A stretch of DNA of 64,000 nucleotides, taken from JALYNX01 sp963749415. GTDB taxonomy: Bacteria; Actinomycetota; Acidimicrobiia; Spongiisociales; ZC4RG35. The notes under the pieces are model-generated. The model searched no databases. It was not told the origin of the DNA and saw only the letters and a list, made by a program, of their open reading frames with translations. Location of the stretch: assembly GCA_963749415.1 (NCBI GenBank), contig CAVVMG010000001.1, positions 496,001 to 560,000 of the forward strand. Reading direction: 5' to 3'. How positions within the stretch are numbered: position 1 is the stretch's first letter; every line of letters begins with the position of its first letter. A program made the translations under genes and the position numbers. This document shows positions 1 through 8,673 of this stretch, one piece after another.

Positions 1-982
1 ACACACAATCGGCGTTCCCAGGGAAATTGCCTCACCCACCGTCACCGATGACTCCTCGTGCAATGCGGGATGGAGCAAAGCCGCCGCTTCGGCGAACGCG
101 CTCAACACGACATCCCTGGGAACCGACCCATGAAACTCGACCCGCGACAACAGACCGCGTCGACGCACACGTCGTTGCAAGCGGGGCAGGTCTGGACCGG
201 ATCCGTAGACGTTCAGTGTGATCGAACGATCCTCCACGAACCGCATCGCCTCGATTGCCAGGATTGCTCCCTTCCAGCCAATCAGGCGCCCGGCGAATAC
301 GACCCGCGCCGGCGCCGGGTGGGGATTGCTCGGCATTTTTGTGTCGTTCAAAGCTCCGACAAGGCCGTTGGGGAGGACGTTGACTCTTGCCGGATCGAGC
401 ATGCCCCGGATCGTCCCCGGATTCTGTACGAGCACGGTCGATGCTGACAGCAAGGCTCGTCTTGCCCCGGTGAGCCTTGCAATCAGCGGTCGAGCGAGCC
501 GGCGGAGAATCTCCCCGGGGATACCACGCAGTCCGAGGACTGGCCACAGCCTCCAAGGTGTGCGTGCTGAGCCGCCCACCGGGCCGACGACCAGAGGCTT
601 GGAAACGGATGCCACCCCGATTCGAGTCCAATGAGTCGCGAATGTTGCGTGGTGCACCACATCGAAGCCGTGCTCTCGATCCAATGCCAGGGCGACACGG
701 GATGCGCGCCGCTGCCACATCTCGTAGTAGATGTGCGTGCCCGCCCACCGCAGGACCTTCTTGAGTCGCAATAGTTTGGGTGTCAGGTCCAGACCGCACG
801 ATCTGAACACGCGATCGGAACGGATGATTGGCAATGGCGCGCTCGATCGACTCGACGTTGTTCTGCCTGGTGAGGATCCAGACCTCATGCTCGCGCGCAA
901 CTCCGAGCGCCGAGACGAACCCGACCCCGGGTTCGGAGCCCTTCCCGGGCTCGCAGGCGTAAGCAGAGATCAGGACACGCAT
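1..982 (-). pseudogene. GT4 glycosyltransferase, frameshifted and cut by the window edge
   Basis: The start is the ATG at 982 (MRVLISAYACEPGKGSEPG), typical of GT4 enzymes of surface polysaccharide loci. The first frame gives about 65 good residues, ending near RVQIVRSG. From about position 785 the homologous sequence continues one frame over (PKLLRLKKVLRWAG, then VVGPVGG) and stays open to base 1. The donor-domain motif VFAGRLIGWKG and the acidic HEESSVTVGEA region are readable in that second frame. One extra base between about 781 and 800 explains the break. The start overlaps the end of the upstream nucleotidyltransferase-like gene by 13 bases. Family is clear, sugar specificity unknown. 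The shift could be a sequencing error. Confidence 0.8.
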
Positions 983-1890
983 GCCATGGTCCGCTTTCTC
1001 AGAGCCTCCACGAGCTCCACTGCTGCCTGATCGGGTTGGCCCCCCACAATCTCGATGTCGGGAGCCATGACGAACCTGTTCTGCTGCCCGACACTGATGA
1101 AGACCCCAGGGCGATATCGAACCGGGGCCACATCCACCAAGTACCACAGGGCCTGGCGCACAGGTGGGGGGAGGCGTGCACACCTCACCATCACCAAGTG
1201 TCTGGAGAGACGCTGCCCCAACTCGCTGCCAACACCATCGAGTGAGACGTGAACCCAGGCTCCGATTGGATGACGGAGTCGGCCCGCGAGACGAGACATC
1301 CTCGCCATGACCGCCAGTCTCCGTCTCGGCGTAGTCAACACCCCGGATCCCATTAGACCAAGAGCCGAGCTCGCCGAACCGGTGATCTCTCGTGACATCG
1401 ACCGCAGCTCGTCAGGATCGATCCCTATCGCTTCTCGGCGCAGTGAATCGAGCCTGCCTGCCTGGTCCTTGGCAGTCCTCTTCTGCCATAAGTAGAGGAG
1501 ACGCGCCGACCGATCGACAGCAGGCGCCAGCGGTCTTTCCTCGACATGGCGGAGCAGTACGTCGCTCCGAACGCCATACCTCCCGATTCCCTCCGGATCG
1601 TAGAGCATGTCCAACTGCACGCCATCTCTTGCGTCACGGGTGGCCAAGAAGAGGGTCACCGTGGCCCCGATGTCGTATGGCCACATGATGATCGGGACCA
1701 AGCCGCCCTCACGCCAGGACCCCTCCGCCGCCCTGATCACGGCACGCGGATCCTGACCGACGACGATGTCGACATCCGAAATCTGATCGGTCTCGAGTTG
1801 CTCGTAGCCATGCAGCACGGCGAACCTCACGCCGGCCTCGGTGAGCCCGGCCAAACAAACACGAGCGAGTTCGCCGCTAGTGGTGGGCAT
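970..1890 (-). CDS. nucleotidyltransferase-fold protein of polysaccharide locus
   Basis: The 306-residue protein has HGYEQLETDQISDVDIVV at about residues 25-42, which resembles the active-site strand of nucleotidyltransferase-fold proteins (a helix turn followed by a D-x-D). The rest has no motif I recognise and no signal peptide. It sits between a P-loop kinase-like gene upstream and a glycosyltransferase downstream, whose start it overlaps by 13 bases, so the three are probably one transcript. Similar pairs of nucleotidyltransferase-like and kinase-like proteins occur in surface-sugar clusters. The substrate is unknown and an enzymatic role is inferred only from the fold motif. Confidence 0.6.
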   Translation of the reverse strand: MPTTSGELARVCLAGLTEAGVRFAVLHGYEQLETDQISDVDIVVGQDPRAVIRAAEGSWREGGLVPIIMWPYDIGATVTLFLATRDARDGVQLDMLYDPEGIGRYGVRSDVLLRHVEERPLAPAVDRSARLLYLWQKRTAKDQAGRLDSLRREAIGIDPDELRSMSREITGSASSALGLMGSGVLTTPRRRLAVMARMSRLAGRLRHPIGAWVHVSLDGVGSELGQRLSRHLVMVRCARLPPPVRQALWYLVDVAPVRYRPGVFISVGQQNRFVMAPDIEIVGGQPDQAAVELVEALRKRTMACVS

Positions 1891-1971
1891 CCGTGTGAGT
1901 TTGCCGACAAGAGAACGGCAGGGAAACGACTAGTGGCCTATCACCGGATTGGAGCAGTCCGACCTCGCCTG

Positions 1972-2595
1972 TCACGCGTGGACCGAGCCAAATATGGCCC
2001 GAGCGGCCGACTCGGCGTCCGCGCTGGCGTCCACCGACACGAGATTCCGGACGGGGAGCATTTTCCAGAGCCGCAGCTCCGCGGCCAACTGGGCGACCGT
2101 GAGCTCTTGCTTGCGCTGTGCGATCAGGTCGGGTGCGGCGGTCAGGTTCGCGACAACATCGGGTCTGGGCAGCAATCGCGTCACCCAATCAGCCAGCCAA
2201 GGCGGTCCGTAGAACTTCAACCCGTGCGGCTGCGCGTAATAGCCGTATCCCCAACGATCACCCACCACGAGATGCCCGGATCTCACCGCGGGTCGAATGC
2301 GAACGAGGAAGCCTCCCCAGAACACCACGAGAGACCACAGGATCCGACACCATCCGAGCAACTTCGAGCCCTCGACCTCTGGTTTGGAGCGGGAGATGTA
2401 CTCGACATCCTCTGGCTCAGCTTGGAGCGATGACCAGAATGGTGGCCTGAAATGAAAGTATGCAGTCGCCCCCTCATGCATTTCCACGAGTGCCCTCGCG
2501 ACGGAAGTCTTGCCCACACCGTCAGGTCCAACCAGAACGACGAAAGCCCCGCGTCGTGACGGCTTGGAATCAACAAGAGGCAGTGGTTCGACCAT
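1972..2595 (-). CDS. thymidylate-kinase-like P-loop protein
   Basis: The 207-residue protein has a Walker A motif (VLVGPDGVGKTSVARAL, about residues 20-36) and a later HLVVGDRWGYGYYAQP segment. The latter matches the DR(Y/W) lid-proximal motif of thymidylate-kinase-like enzymes. A true Tmk would be less diverged and would not sit in a glycan locus, so this is probably an accessory kinase acting on a sugar or nucleotide-sugar intermediate, which is inference. It is the first gene of a minus-strand run with the nucleotidyltransferase-like gene 81 bases downstream. It is divergent from the GT4 gene at 2675. Confidence 0.65.
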   Translation of the reverse strand: MVEPLPLVDSKPSRRGAFVVLVGPDGVGKTSVARALVEMHEGATAYFHFRPPFWSSLQAEPEDVEYISRSKPEVEGSKLLGWCRILWSLVVFWGGFLVRIRPAVRSGHLVVGDRWGYGYYAQPHGLKFYGPPWLADWVTRLLPRPDVVANLTAAPDLIAQRKQELTVAQLAAELRLWKMLPVRNLVSVDASADAESAARAIFGSVHA

Positions 2596-2632
2596 CAGTC
2601 GGATGTGATGAACAAGGAACCCGATATTACGG

Positions 2633-2647
2633 ACACGTCAACCGTGT
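2633..2647. promoter_or_regulatory. short inverted repeat in divergent promoter region
   Basis: The 79-base gap between two divergent genes holds ACACG and its complement CGTGT separated by five bases. A TTGACG hexamer on the minus strand overlaps it, but I found no well-spaced -10 partner. It is a possible operator or promoter element with weak support. Confidence 0.2.
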
Positions 2648-2674
2648 TTCGAACCTTCGCCATGCACGCGGCAC

Positions 2675-3826
2675 ATGAAGTTGCTGCAGATTCACAACCG
2701 GTACCGGCACCACGGGGGAGAGGACACCGTCGTCGAGGCCGAGAGGGAGGTGCTCCAACGGGCGGGCCACATCGTCGAGCTGTACGACGTCTCCAACTCG
2801 AGCAACGCCATCACGAGTGCGGGTCAGCTGCTCGCCTCCCCCTGGAACCCGATGTCCGCGGCCCGCGTCAGAGCTGCCGTTGAAAGGTATCAGCCGGACG
2901 TAGCTCACATCCACAACACCTGGTTTGCGCTGTCGCCGTCGGTCGTCCCCGCGGTCGCAAGTCAGGGCGTCCCCATCGTGATGACGCTTCACAATTATCG
3001 GATGACCTGCATCAACGCACATCTCCTCCGAGATGGCGCGCCCTGTGAGTTGTGCGTCGGCAATTCGCAGTGGCAAGGGGTGCGTTTCAAGTGCTACCGA
3101 GACTCGTTGCCAGGATCTTTCGCCGCGGCAATGACCAACTCGGTGACGCGGGCCTCCCGGAGCTGGGATTCGGTTGCTCGGTTCATTGCCTTGACTGCCT
3201 TTGCCCGCGAGATCTACGTCCGGGCCGGCCTCGATCCGGGCCGGATCTCGATAAAGCCCAACTTCGTCACCGATCCCGGCCCAAGGCCGGGTCCTCCTTC
3301 GGAGAGCGAGTTCGTCATCTTCGTGGGGCGGATCTCCGAGGAGAAGGGAGCGGACCTGCTCGCCGCTGCCTGGCAACGAGCTGCGCCCAAGGGACTTCGG
3401 CTCCTGATGATCGGCGATGGGCCCATCAGGGACGAGCTTCGCCTCAGCCATCCTGGTGTCGAGTTCGCCGGATGGCTCGAGCGAGACGAGGTACGTCGCA
3501 GGATGCTGGAAGCGCGCGCTCTTCTCTTCCCGTCCCGTGCCTATGAGGGACAGAGCATGGTCATCCTCGAAGCGATGGCCGCCGGACTACCGATCATGGC
3601 CTCCGACTGGGTTCCGGTTCGAGACATGATTCAGGGACAAGGTCACCAATGGCTCAGGAAATCAGCCGACATCGAATCATGGGTCGAGGGTCTTGGGATC
3701 ATCGGAGAAGACGCTGAGGTCGATGACGCCAGTTCTGCTGTGCGGGGGGCTTACGTATCCTCGTTCACCCCCGAGGTCGGCCTGCGAAACCTCGAAGGCA
3801 TCTACACGTCGGTGGTGGGTAGGTGA
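2675..3826 (+). CDS. GT4 family glycosyltransferase
   Basis: This 383-residue retaining glycosyltransferase has the usual two Rossmann halves. The N-terminal half begins MKLLQIHNRYRHHGGEDTVV and carries four cysteines (about residues 112, 124, 127, 140) in a C..CxxC..C layout common in one GT4 subgroup. The C-terminal donor half has FVGRISEEKGADLL and an E-x7-E type segment, YEGQSMVILEAMAAG. There is no signal peptide or clear membrane segment, so it should act on the cytoplasmic side on a lipid-linked glycan. It is the first gene of a plus-strand pair with the membrane transferase at 3875. Acceptor and sugar are unknown. Confidence 0.88.
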   Translation: MKLLQIHNRYRHHGGEDTVVEAEREVLQRAGHIVELYDVSNSSNAITSAGQLLASPWNPMSAARVRAAVERYQPDVAHIHNTWFALSPSVVPAVASQGVPIVMTLHNYRMTCINAHLLRDGAPCELCVGNSQWQGVRFKCYRDSLPGSFAAAMTNSVTRASRSWDSVARFIALTAFAREIYVRAGLDPGRISIKPNFVTDPGPRPGPPSESEFVIFVGRISEEKGADLLAAAWQRAAPKGLRLLMIGDGPIRDELRLSHPGVEFAGWLERDEVRRRMLEARALLFPSRAYEGQSMVILEAMAAGLPIMASDWVPVRDMIQGQGHQWLRKSADIESWVEGLGIIGEDAEVDDASSAVRGAYVSSFTPEVGLRNLEGIYTSVVGR

Positions 3827-3874
3827 TTCACCGTCAAGCCCGACTCTGTGGCTGGCTGGTCATAATGACGCTTC

Positions 3875-5317
3875 ATGTCGACGTCGACCGGCCCAGATCC
3901 TGTGTCCTTCGGCACGACCTCTTCTCAGGATCAGCTGGACCCCGAATTCTTCGCTGAGGTCAAGACGTGGTGGATGGTCGTCGGTCTCGCCGGCGCCGCA
4001 CTCGTCATCCGTATGGTCAACATCGGCCGCAACAGCTTGTGGGCCGATGAGGCGTATAGCTGGTTCTTTGCCTCCCTAGACCTCTCAGAGATATGGGCCA
4101 ACGGTGGCCCTGACGCTCATCATCCGCCCCTCTATCACACGATATTGCGTGGGGTAATGCAGGTCTCCGAGTCCGAAGCTGCACTTCGCTTTCCCTCGGC
4201 GGTGGCCTCCGCACTCACCGTCGCGGTGATATTTGTGTTGGCGGACCGGCTGGCTGGGCGCCGGGTCGCCTTGTTTGCCGGCTTGCTCGCACTCTTCTCT
4301 CCCCTCGACATTTGGTACGCACAAGAAGCCAGGCAGGCAGCGGTGGGAACACTGTTCATTGCTCTTGCCGCCTACTCGATAACCCGCGGCGACATGACAG
4401 GCCGAATCATGTCCGTGACGAGTTTGGTGGCAGCTTTCCTGACGTACTACGTCACGACCCTGGCTTGGGCGATGGTCCTGGGGGTTGCCGTGGCGATGGG
4501 GTGGCGGCGCAGTCAAGCCATCGCACGGGAATGGGTCGTGGCCACGGTTCCAGCCTTGGTCATTTTCCTGCCGTTGCAGGGCCGACATTTCGTCGCAGGC
4601 TTCTCCGACCTCCAGGAAGCCATTGGTCAGCCCCTCATCGAGATGGTGATGTCTCGGGCCGGGTCGCCGCTCGTTCTGCTCGTCTTTGCAGCCATCGGTG
4701 CAGCGGTGCTCACGGCAGTGGCGAGGTGGCTGCTCGAAGCCGCCCCGACGCTCACAGTCATCATGACCGTCGCAGCATTCGCTCTGGCCATCCTCGCCTC
4801 GCCGCTGGAGCGCGCCTACAGCTTCAAGCGGATTGTCCTTGTGATCTGGCCTTTTGTGATCGTATTCGTCGCTTATGCGATCTTTCGCAGCTTGGCAGGC
4901 CGGGTGTCGAGAACTGTTCAGATCTCTCTCTTGGCGATTTCGATCATCGCATCTGGGATCACCCTGTTCGTGGTTGAGAAGGACGACTGGCGGTCCGCAG
5001 TGTCAATCATCAACGAGGCCGCGGATCCGGGCGATTCGATATGGATGGTCTACTACGTCGGCGAATGGTCCGTGGCTCCGTTCCGTTACTACGAGGCACA
5101 ACTGCCGCTGCTCTATCGGGTCGACGAGAACGCCTATCCGCAGCTCGCCGCCTCCGCCCCGGGAGACCTGTGGATCGTTGCCAGCCGGACACCACGGGAT
5201 CCGATTCCGTCCACCGCTGGGGAGGCGTGGCTCGACGAGAATTGGGCCCTGGATGACGAGACGCCGGTTCACCGGCTGAGCGTAAAGCGCTATTCCCCAC
5301 CGGAGACACCGGATTGA
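3875..5317 (+). CDS. GT-C fold membrane glycosyltransferase (GT39/ArnT-like)
   Basis: The 480-residue protein has about ten hydrophobic helices. Its first periplasmic loop carries NSLWADEAYSW, with the acidic pair at residues 58-59, followed by HHPPLYH. This is the signature of GT-C enzymes that use polyprenyl-phosphate sugars, such as protein mannosyltransferases and ArnT relatives. A soluble C-terminal part of about 130 residues follows the last helix. It starts 48 bases after the GT4 gene. It probably adds a sugar to a glycan or protein on the outer face of the membrane. Donor and acceptor cannot be told from sequence. Confidence 0.8.
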   Translation: MSTSTGPDPVSFGTTSSQDQLDPEFFAEVKTWWMVVGLAGAALVIRMVNIGRNSLWADEAYSWFFASLDLSEIWANGGPDAHHPPLYHTILRGVMQVSESEAALRFPSAVASALTVAVIFVLADRLAGRRVALFAGLLALFSPLDIWYAQEARQAAVGTLFIALAAYSITRGDMTGRIMSVTSLVAAFLTYYVTTLAWAMVLGVAVAMGWRRSQAIAREWVVATVPALVIFLPLQGRHFVAGFSDLQEAIGQPLIEMVMSRAGSPLVLLVFAAIGAAVLTAVARWLLEAAPTLTVIMTVAAFALAILASPLERAYSFKRIVLVIWPFVIVFVAYAIFRSLAGRVSRTVQISLLAISIIASGITLFVVEKDDWRSAVSIINEAADPGDSIWMVYYVGEWSVAPFRYYEAQLPLLYRVDENAYPQLAASAPGDLWIVASRTPRDPIPSTAGEAWLDENWALDDETPVHRLSVKRYSPPETPD

Positions 5318-5325
5318 CCGCTTTC

Positions 5326-5346
5326 AGCCCGCCCTTGGCTCGGGCT
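5326..5346. terminator. hairpin between convergent genes
   Basis: AGCCCG and CGGGCT are separated by nine bases, between the stop of the GT-C gene and the stop of the minus-strand WecG/TagA gene. There is no clear T-tract. It probably serves as a weak bidirectional terminator. Confidence 0.4.
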
Positions 5347-6136
5347 AGCCGTTGCTGGCGCGAATCGATTCGGGAGGGTGGGTGAGGATCTTGAGCGCGA
5401 AGCGTGGGATGACCTTCAAATAGCGCCGCCAAAGTCTGCTTGGCTCCATAGCAAGCCGGTAGGACCATTCCAGACCGGAGCGCTGCATCCACCGTGGCGC
5501 CTGTGAAAGCCGCCCGGCGTGGATATCGAACGCTGCGCCCACGCCTACCAGAACCGGGGCCGTCAAGAGTGGCCTGAAACGGGCCATCCACTTCTCCTGC
5601 CTGGGTGTGGAGAGTCCCACCCAGACGATGTCGGGGCGAGCGGTGTTGATCCTCTCCGCTATGGCGAGCACCTCCTCCTCCGTCAGCTCTCGGAACGGTG
5701 GGGTGTGGACTCCGGCCACGATGAGCCCGGGGAAACGCTCACTAAGAGCCACAGCGAGTTCCTCCGCCACTCCGGGTCCGGCTCCATAGAAGAAGTGCGA
5801 CCATCCCTGATCCACCGATTCGGCGCACACTCGAAGCATCAGATCGGGGCCATAAACCCGCTCCATCCAAGACGCCCCGGCGAAACGCCCACACCAGACC
5901 AAAGGCATGCCGTCAGGTGTGGTCATCCCGGACTCGTTGTGGATGCGGAGCAGCTCCGGGTCGGACTGGGACTCCATGACACCGTGGACACCGGTGACGC
6001 AGACGTACTGCCTGGCCTCGTCGCGGATCCATGCCTCGAACGCACCTAGCGCCATGTCGAGATTGATGGCGCTGACCGCCACGCCCAGGATGTCGACCCG
6101 GCTCAGCCTCGAGCCGCTACTTGCTTCTCGATCCAT
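5345..6136 (-). CDS. WecG/TagA/CpsF family glycosyltransferase (GT26)
   Basis: A GT26 enzyme that transfers a UDP-activated N-acetyl sugar or uronate onto an undecaprenyl-linked first sugar. Family hallmarks are TTPDGMPLVW, the YGAGPGVAEELA segment, and VWVGLSTPRQEKWM followed by GVGAAFDIHAG. I chose the ATG at 6136 (MDREASSGSR). An in-frame ATG at 6184 would add 16 residues lying wholly inside the upstream epimerase gene, which has the better claim to that stretch. With 263 residues it is of normal length. It is co-transcribed with the epimerase gene, overlapping its end. It likely adds the second sugar of the unit begun by the phosphoglycosyltransferase at 7370 (inference). Confidence 0.9.
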   Translation of the reverse strand: MDREASSGSRLSRVDILGVAVSAINLDMALGAFEAWIRDEARQYVCVTGVHGVMESQSDPELLRIHNESGMTTPDGMPLVWCGRFAGASWMERVYGPDLMLRVCAESVDQGWSHFFYGAGPGVAEELAVALSERFPGLIVAGVHTPPFRELTEEEVLAIAERINTARPDIVWVGLSTPRQEKWMARFRPLLTAPVLVGVGAAFDIHAGRLSQAPRWMQRSGLEWSYRLAMEPSRLWRRYLKVIPRFALKILTHPPESIRASNG

Positions 6137-7062
6137 CGGTAGGTCTCGGCCATCCCATCCTCGAGGGTGGTCGAAGGCTCCCACTCGAGGACTTCCCTGA
6201 GGAGCGTGTTGTCGGAGTTCCGCCCTCTCACACCCTGAGGCCCGTCCACGTGGCGCAGGCTGAGGTCGGCCTTGCCGGACAACCGGATCACCATCTCCGC
6301 CAACTCATTGATCGAGACCATCCGATCGGTGCCGAGATTGATCGGGTCCGAAAAGCCCGACAGCATCAACCTGTGGATCCCCTCGATGCAGTCGTCGATG
6401 TAGCAGAACGACCGGGTCTGCTCGCCGTCGCCCCATATCTCGACGACGCCACCCTCCGGCGCCATCGCTACCTTTCGGCAAATGGCGGCCGGGGCTTTCT
6501 CCCGCCCACCGTCGTAGGTGCCATAGGGGCCGTAGACGTTGTGGAAACGGACCACCCGAACCTCAATGCCGTAATCGTCCATGTAGTACTCGGCGAGCTT
6601 CTCCGAGATCAGCTTCTCCCAACCGTATGAGTCCTGAGGCTGGGCCGGGTAGGCATCGGTCTCCCGCAACGGGGTGACCTCTGCGTCCGTCTGGAGGTAC
6701 TCGGGGTAGATGCACGCCGAGGAGGAGTAGAGATACCTGGTCACGCCGCTGACGCGGGCCGCCTCCATGGTGTTCAAGTTGATCAGTGCGTTGTTCCTGA
6801 GGATCGCGGCCTGGTTCTGTGAGATGAAACCCATGCCCCCCATGTCCGCGGCCAGTGCATATACGTGGTCGACTTCCACAGTCGACCGCCGCGCCGCTTC
6901 CGGGTCTCTCAGGTCGAGGATCTCGAACTCATCGGCGTCGACATCGTTGTACTCGGGCAGTTTGATATCGACGCCTCGCACCCAGTGTCCCTGGCGCTTC
7001 AGAAAGGAGACCAGGTGGTGCCCGATAAAGCCACCGGCGCCCGTTACCAGAACCCGTTCCAT
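6103..7062 (-). CDS. NAD-dependent sugar epimerase, GDP-mannose 3,5-epimerase-like
   Basis: An extended SDR enzyme of 319 residues. The N-terminal GAGGFIGHHL is the NAD-binding glycine motif, SSACIYPE and YGWEKL supply the catalytic Ser/Tyr/Lys, and ADMGGMGFI is characteristic of GDP-mannose 3,5-epimerase and its close relatives. This suggests a GDP-mannose-type substrate, with GDP-L-galactose or a related sugar as product, but other NDP-hexose epimerases share parts of these motifs. A GGGAGGCAAC-type ribosome binding site precedes the ATG. It is divergent from the phosphoglycosyltransferase operon. Confidence 0.8.
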   Translation of the reverse strand: MERVLVTGAGGFIGHHLVSFLKRQGHWVRGVDIKLPEYNDVDADEFEILDLRDPEAARRSTVEVDHVYALAADMGGMGFISQNQAAILRNNALINLNTMEAARVSGVTRYLYSSSACIYPEYLQTDAEVTPLRETDAYPAQPQDSYGWEKLISEKLAEYYMDDYGIEVRVVRFHNVYGPYGTYDGGREKAPAAICRKVAMAPEGGVVEIWGDGEQTRSFCYIDDCIEGIHRLMLSGFSDPINLGTDRMVSINELAEMVIRLSGKADLSLRHVDGPQGVRGRNSDNTLLREVLEWEPSTTLEDGMAETYRWIEKQVAARG

Positions 7063-7369
7063 GTTGCCTCCCAGAACCCTCTCCTCCGGAAACGATAGCG
7101 CCTCTCGCCGAGATGACCACAGGCGGTGGCTTGAACAACACGCAATTTCACCAGAAGTTTCCCGTCACCCCTCCAGTTTCCTGTTGCTCTGCCACTGTGA
7201 GTGGTATAGCTTCACCCTCAGCCTTGCTCGTCGGGAGCCGGTGTCAGTGGTTGCCATCCTCAGTGTTTCCAGGTCGGAGGAGTAACCCAAACCACCGTTT
7301 CGGCGATTACAGGCCTAGGGAGGCGGAGGCTGCGAATCGGCGCGATTCGCAGGGGCAAGTCAACTCGGT
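7063..7369. promoter_or_regulatory. divergent intergenic region with likely promoters
   Basis: This 307-base gap separates the minus-strand epimerase gene from the plus-strand sugar-nucleotide operon and must hold a promoter for each. A TATAGC box lies near 7205 with an imperfect TTGCTC upstream (about 15-base spacing), which is weak. A clean hairpin at 7331-7351 lies just before the GTG start of the downstream gene. I see no open reading frame with a good start, no tRNA, and no riboswitch class I could name with confidence. Confidence 0.4.
7331..7351 (+). promoter_or_regulatory. perfect hairpin in operon leader
   Basis: TGCGAATC and its exact complement GATTCGCA flank a five-base GGCGC loop. 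The hairpin ends 18 bases before the GTG start of the phosphoglycosyltransferase gene, so it falls in the 5' untranslated leader. It could be an operator or a translation-level structure. No T-tract follows, so it is unlikely to be an intrinsic terminator. Confidence 0.45.
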
Positions 7370-8059
7370 GTGGGGCTGGGCATGGACACGCATGGTGGTG
7401 GGCCACTATTTGCAACTTCAAATGGGGGGGAGGATCCCGGAACGGCAGCGCGGCCGACGGGTACCTATGTTCGCGTGGTGAAGCCTGCAATCGACCGAGT
7501 CCTCGGGCTCCTGCTCCTGCTCTTGTTCAGTCCCGTGATCCTTCTGGTAGGACTCTTCGTCCGGATGACACTGGGGCGACCCGTCTTCTACTCTCAAGAG
7601 CGAATCGGGCTCGATGGGGCCACATTTCGACTCCATAAGATCCGGACCATGATCCCCGACCGTCGAGTCGAGCAGGTCGATTATCAGAGTGTCGAAAGAC
7701 GCCTCACCCACAAGTCGCCCACGGATCCCCGCGTGAATGGTGCTGGAAAGATGCTGAGGGCCATGCGTCTCGACGAGCTTCCCCAGTTCTGGAACGTGGT
7801 GAAGGGTGACATGAGCCTGGTTGGACCCCGACCCGAGCTCCCCGAGATCGTGAGCCGGTACCAACCCTGGCAGCACCACCGTCACATGGTCAGACCGGGC
7901 GTCACCGGCCCATGGCAGATCTCGCACCGCAACGGCCTGGTGATGCATGAGTGCACCCAGATCGACCTCGAGTACCTGACCGAGGTCAGCCTGCTCCACG
8001 ACCTGAGGATCCTCGCCAGGACCCCGGTGGCAATGCTCGGAAACCGCAAGGGGTACTGA
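7370..8059 (+). CDS. initiating phosphoglycosyltransferase (bacterial sugar transferase family)
   Basis: A monotopic phosphoglycosyltransferase of 229 residues. It moves a sugar-1-phosphate from a UDP-sugar to undecaprenyl phosphate and so starts the glycan unit. One hydrophobic re-entrant helix lies at about residues 40-65 (DRVLGLLLLLLFSPVILLV). After it come the conserved HKIRTM, LDELPQFWNVVKGDMSLVGP and RPGVTGPWQISHRN blocks. Translation starts at GTG 7370. The stop overlaps the next start (TGATG-type junction at 8057-8061), so it is coupled to the wbpD-like gene. It is one of two such enzymes in the window; the other is at 45201. Confidence 0.92.
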   Translation: MGLGMDTHGGGPLFATSNGGEDPGTAARPTGTYVRVVKPAIDRVLGLLLLLLFSPVILLVGLFVRMTLGRPVFYSQERIGLDGATFRLHKIRTMIPDRRVEQVDYQSVERRLTHKSPTDPRVNGAGKMLRAMRLDELPQFWNVVKGDMSLVGPRPELPEIVSRYQPWQHHRHMVRPGVTGPWQISHRNGLVMHECTQIDLEYLTEVSLLHDLRILARTPVAMLGNRKGY

Positions 8060-8673
8060 TGACAGCTTCGCCCACCCGATCGGGATGGTCAGCGATCGCC
8101 TCCACTGCCCAGGTTCACCCGTCGGCGGAGGTCGGTGAGCGCGTCTCGGTTTGGGATCTCACTCAAATCAGGAAGAACGCCAAGATCGGCTCAGACACCG
8201 TGATCGGCCGCAATGTCTATATCGATCACGATGTGATCATCGGTGCCGCCTGCAAGATACAGAACAATGCCCTCGTCTACTGGCCCGCCGTCATCGAAGA
8301 CGGCGTATTCATCGGGCCGGGCGCAATCCTCACCAACGACAGACATCCCCGAGCGGTAAACCGCGACGGCACCCCAAAGGGGCCCGAAGACTGGGCACCC
8401 GCAGGTGTGCACCTCGGATCAGGTGCAAGCGTCGGGGCGGCTGCAGTGGTATTGGGAGGCGTGAGCATTGGGGCCTGGGCGTTGGTCGGAGCGGGCGCAG
8501 TCGTGACTCGCGACGTGGCGGCCCACGCCCTCGTCGCGGGGAGCCCGGCCACCCGGATGGGGTGGGTCGGGAAGTCCGGACGTCGTCTCGTCGAGGAAGG
8601 TGACCTGCTCATCGACCCGGTGAACGGCGAGAGATACCGATCCGACGGAGACGCCTTGGTGGTGCTGGGATGA
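8059..8673 (+). CDS. wbpD: WbpD-like sugar N-acetyltransferase (hexapeptide repeat)
   Basis: A 204-residue left-handed beta-helix acyltransferase. Hexapeptide turns run through DTVIGRNVYIDHDVIIGAAC, VIEDGVFIGPGAI and VLGGVSIGAWALVGAGAVVT. The LTNDRHPRAV stretch matches the loop with catalytic His and Asn in UDP-2-acetamido-3-amino-2,3-dideoxy-glucuronate N-acetyltransferases. I use the ATG at 8059, overlapping the previous stop by one base; any start further upstream would read through the previous gene. With the following aminotransferase, dehydrogenase and epimerase it forms a WbpD-E-B-I set. Confidence 0.85.
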   Translation: MTASPTRSGWSAIASTAQVHPSAEVGERVSVWDLTQIRKNAKIGSDTVIGRNVYIDHDVIIGAACKIQNNALVYWPAVIEDGVFIGPGAILTNDRHPRAVNRDGTPKGPEDWAPAGVHLGSGASVGAAAVVLGGVSIGAWALVGAGAVVTRDVAAHALVAGSPATRMGWVGKSGRRLVEEGDLLIDPVNGERYRSDGDALVVLG

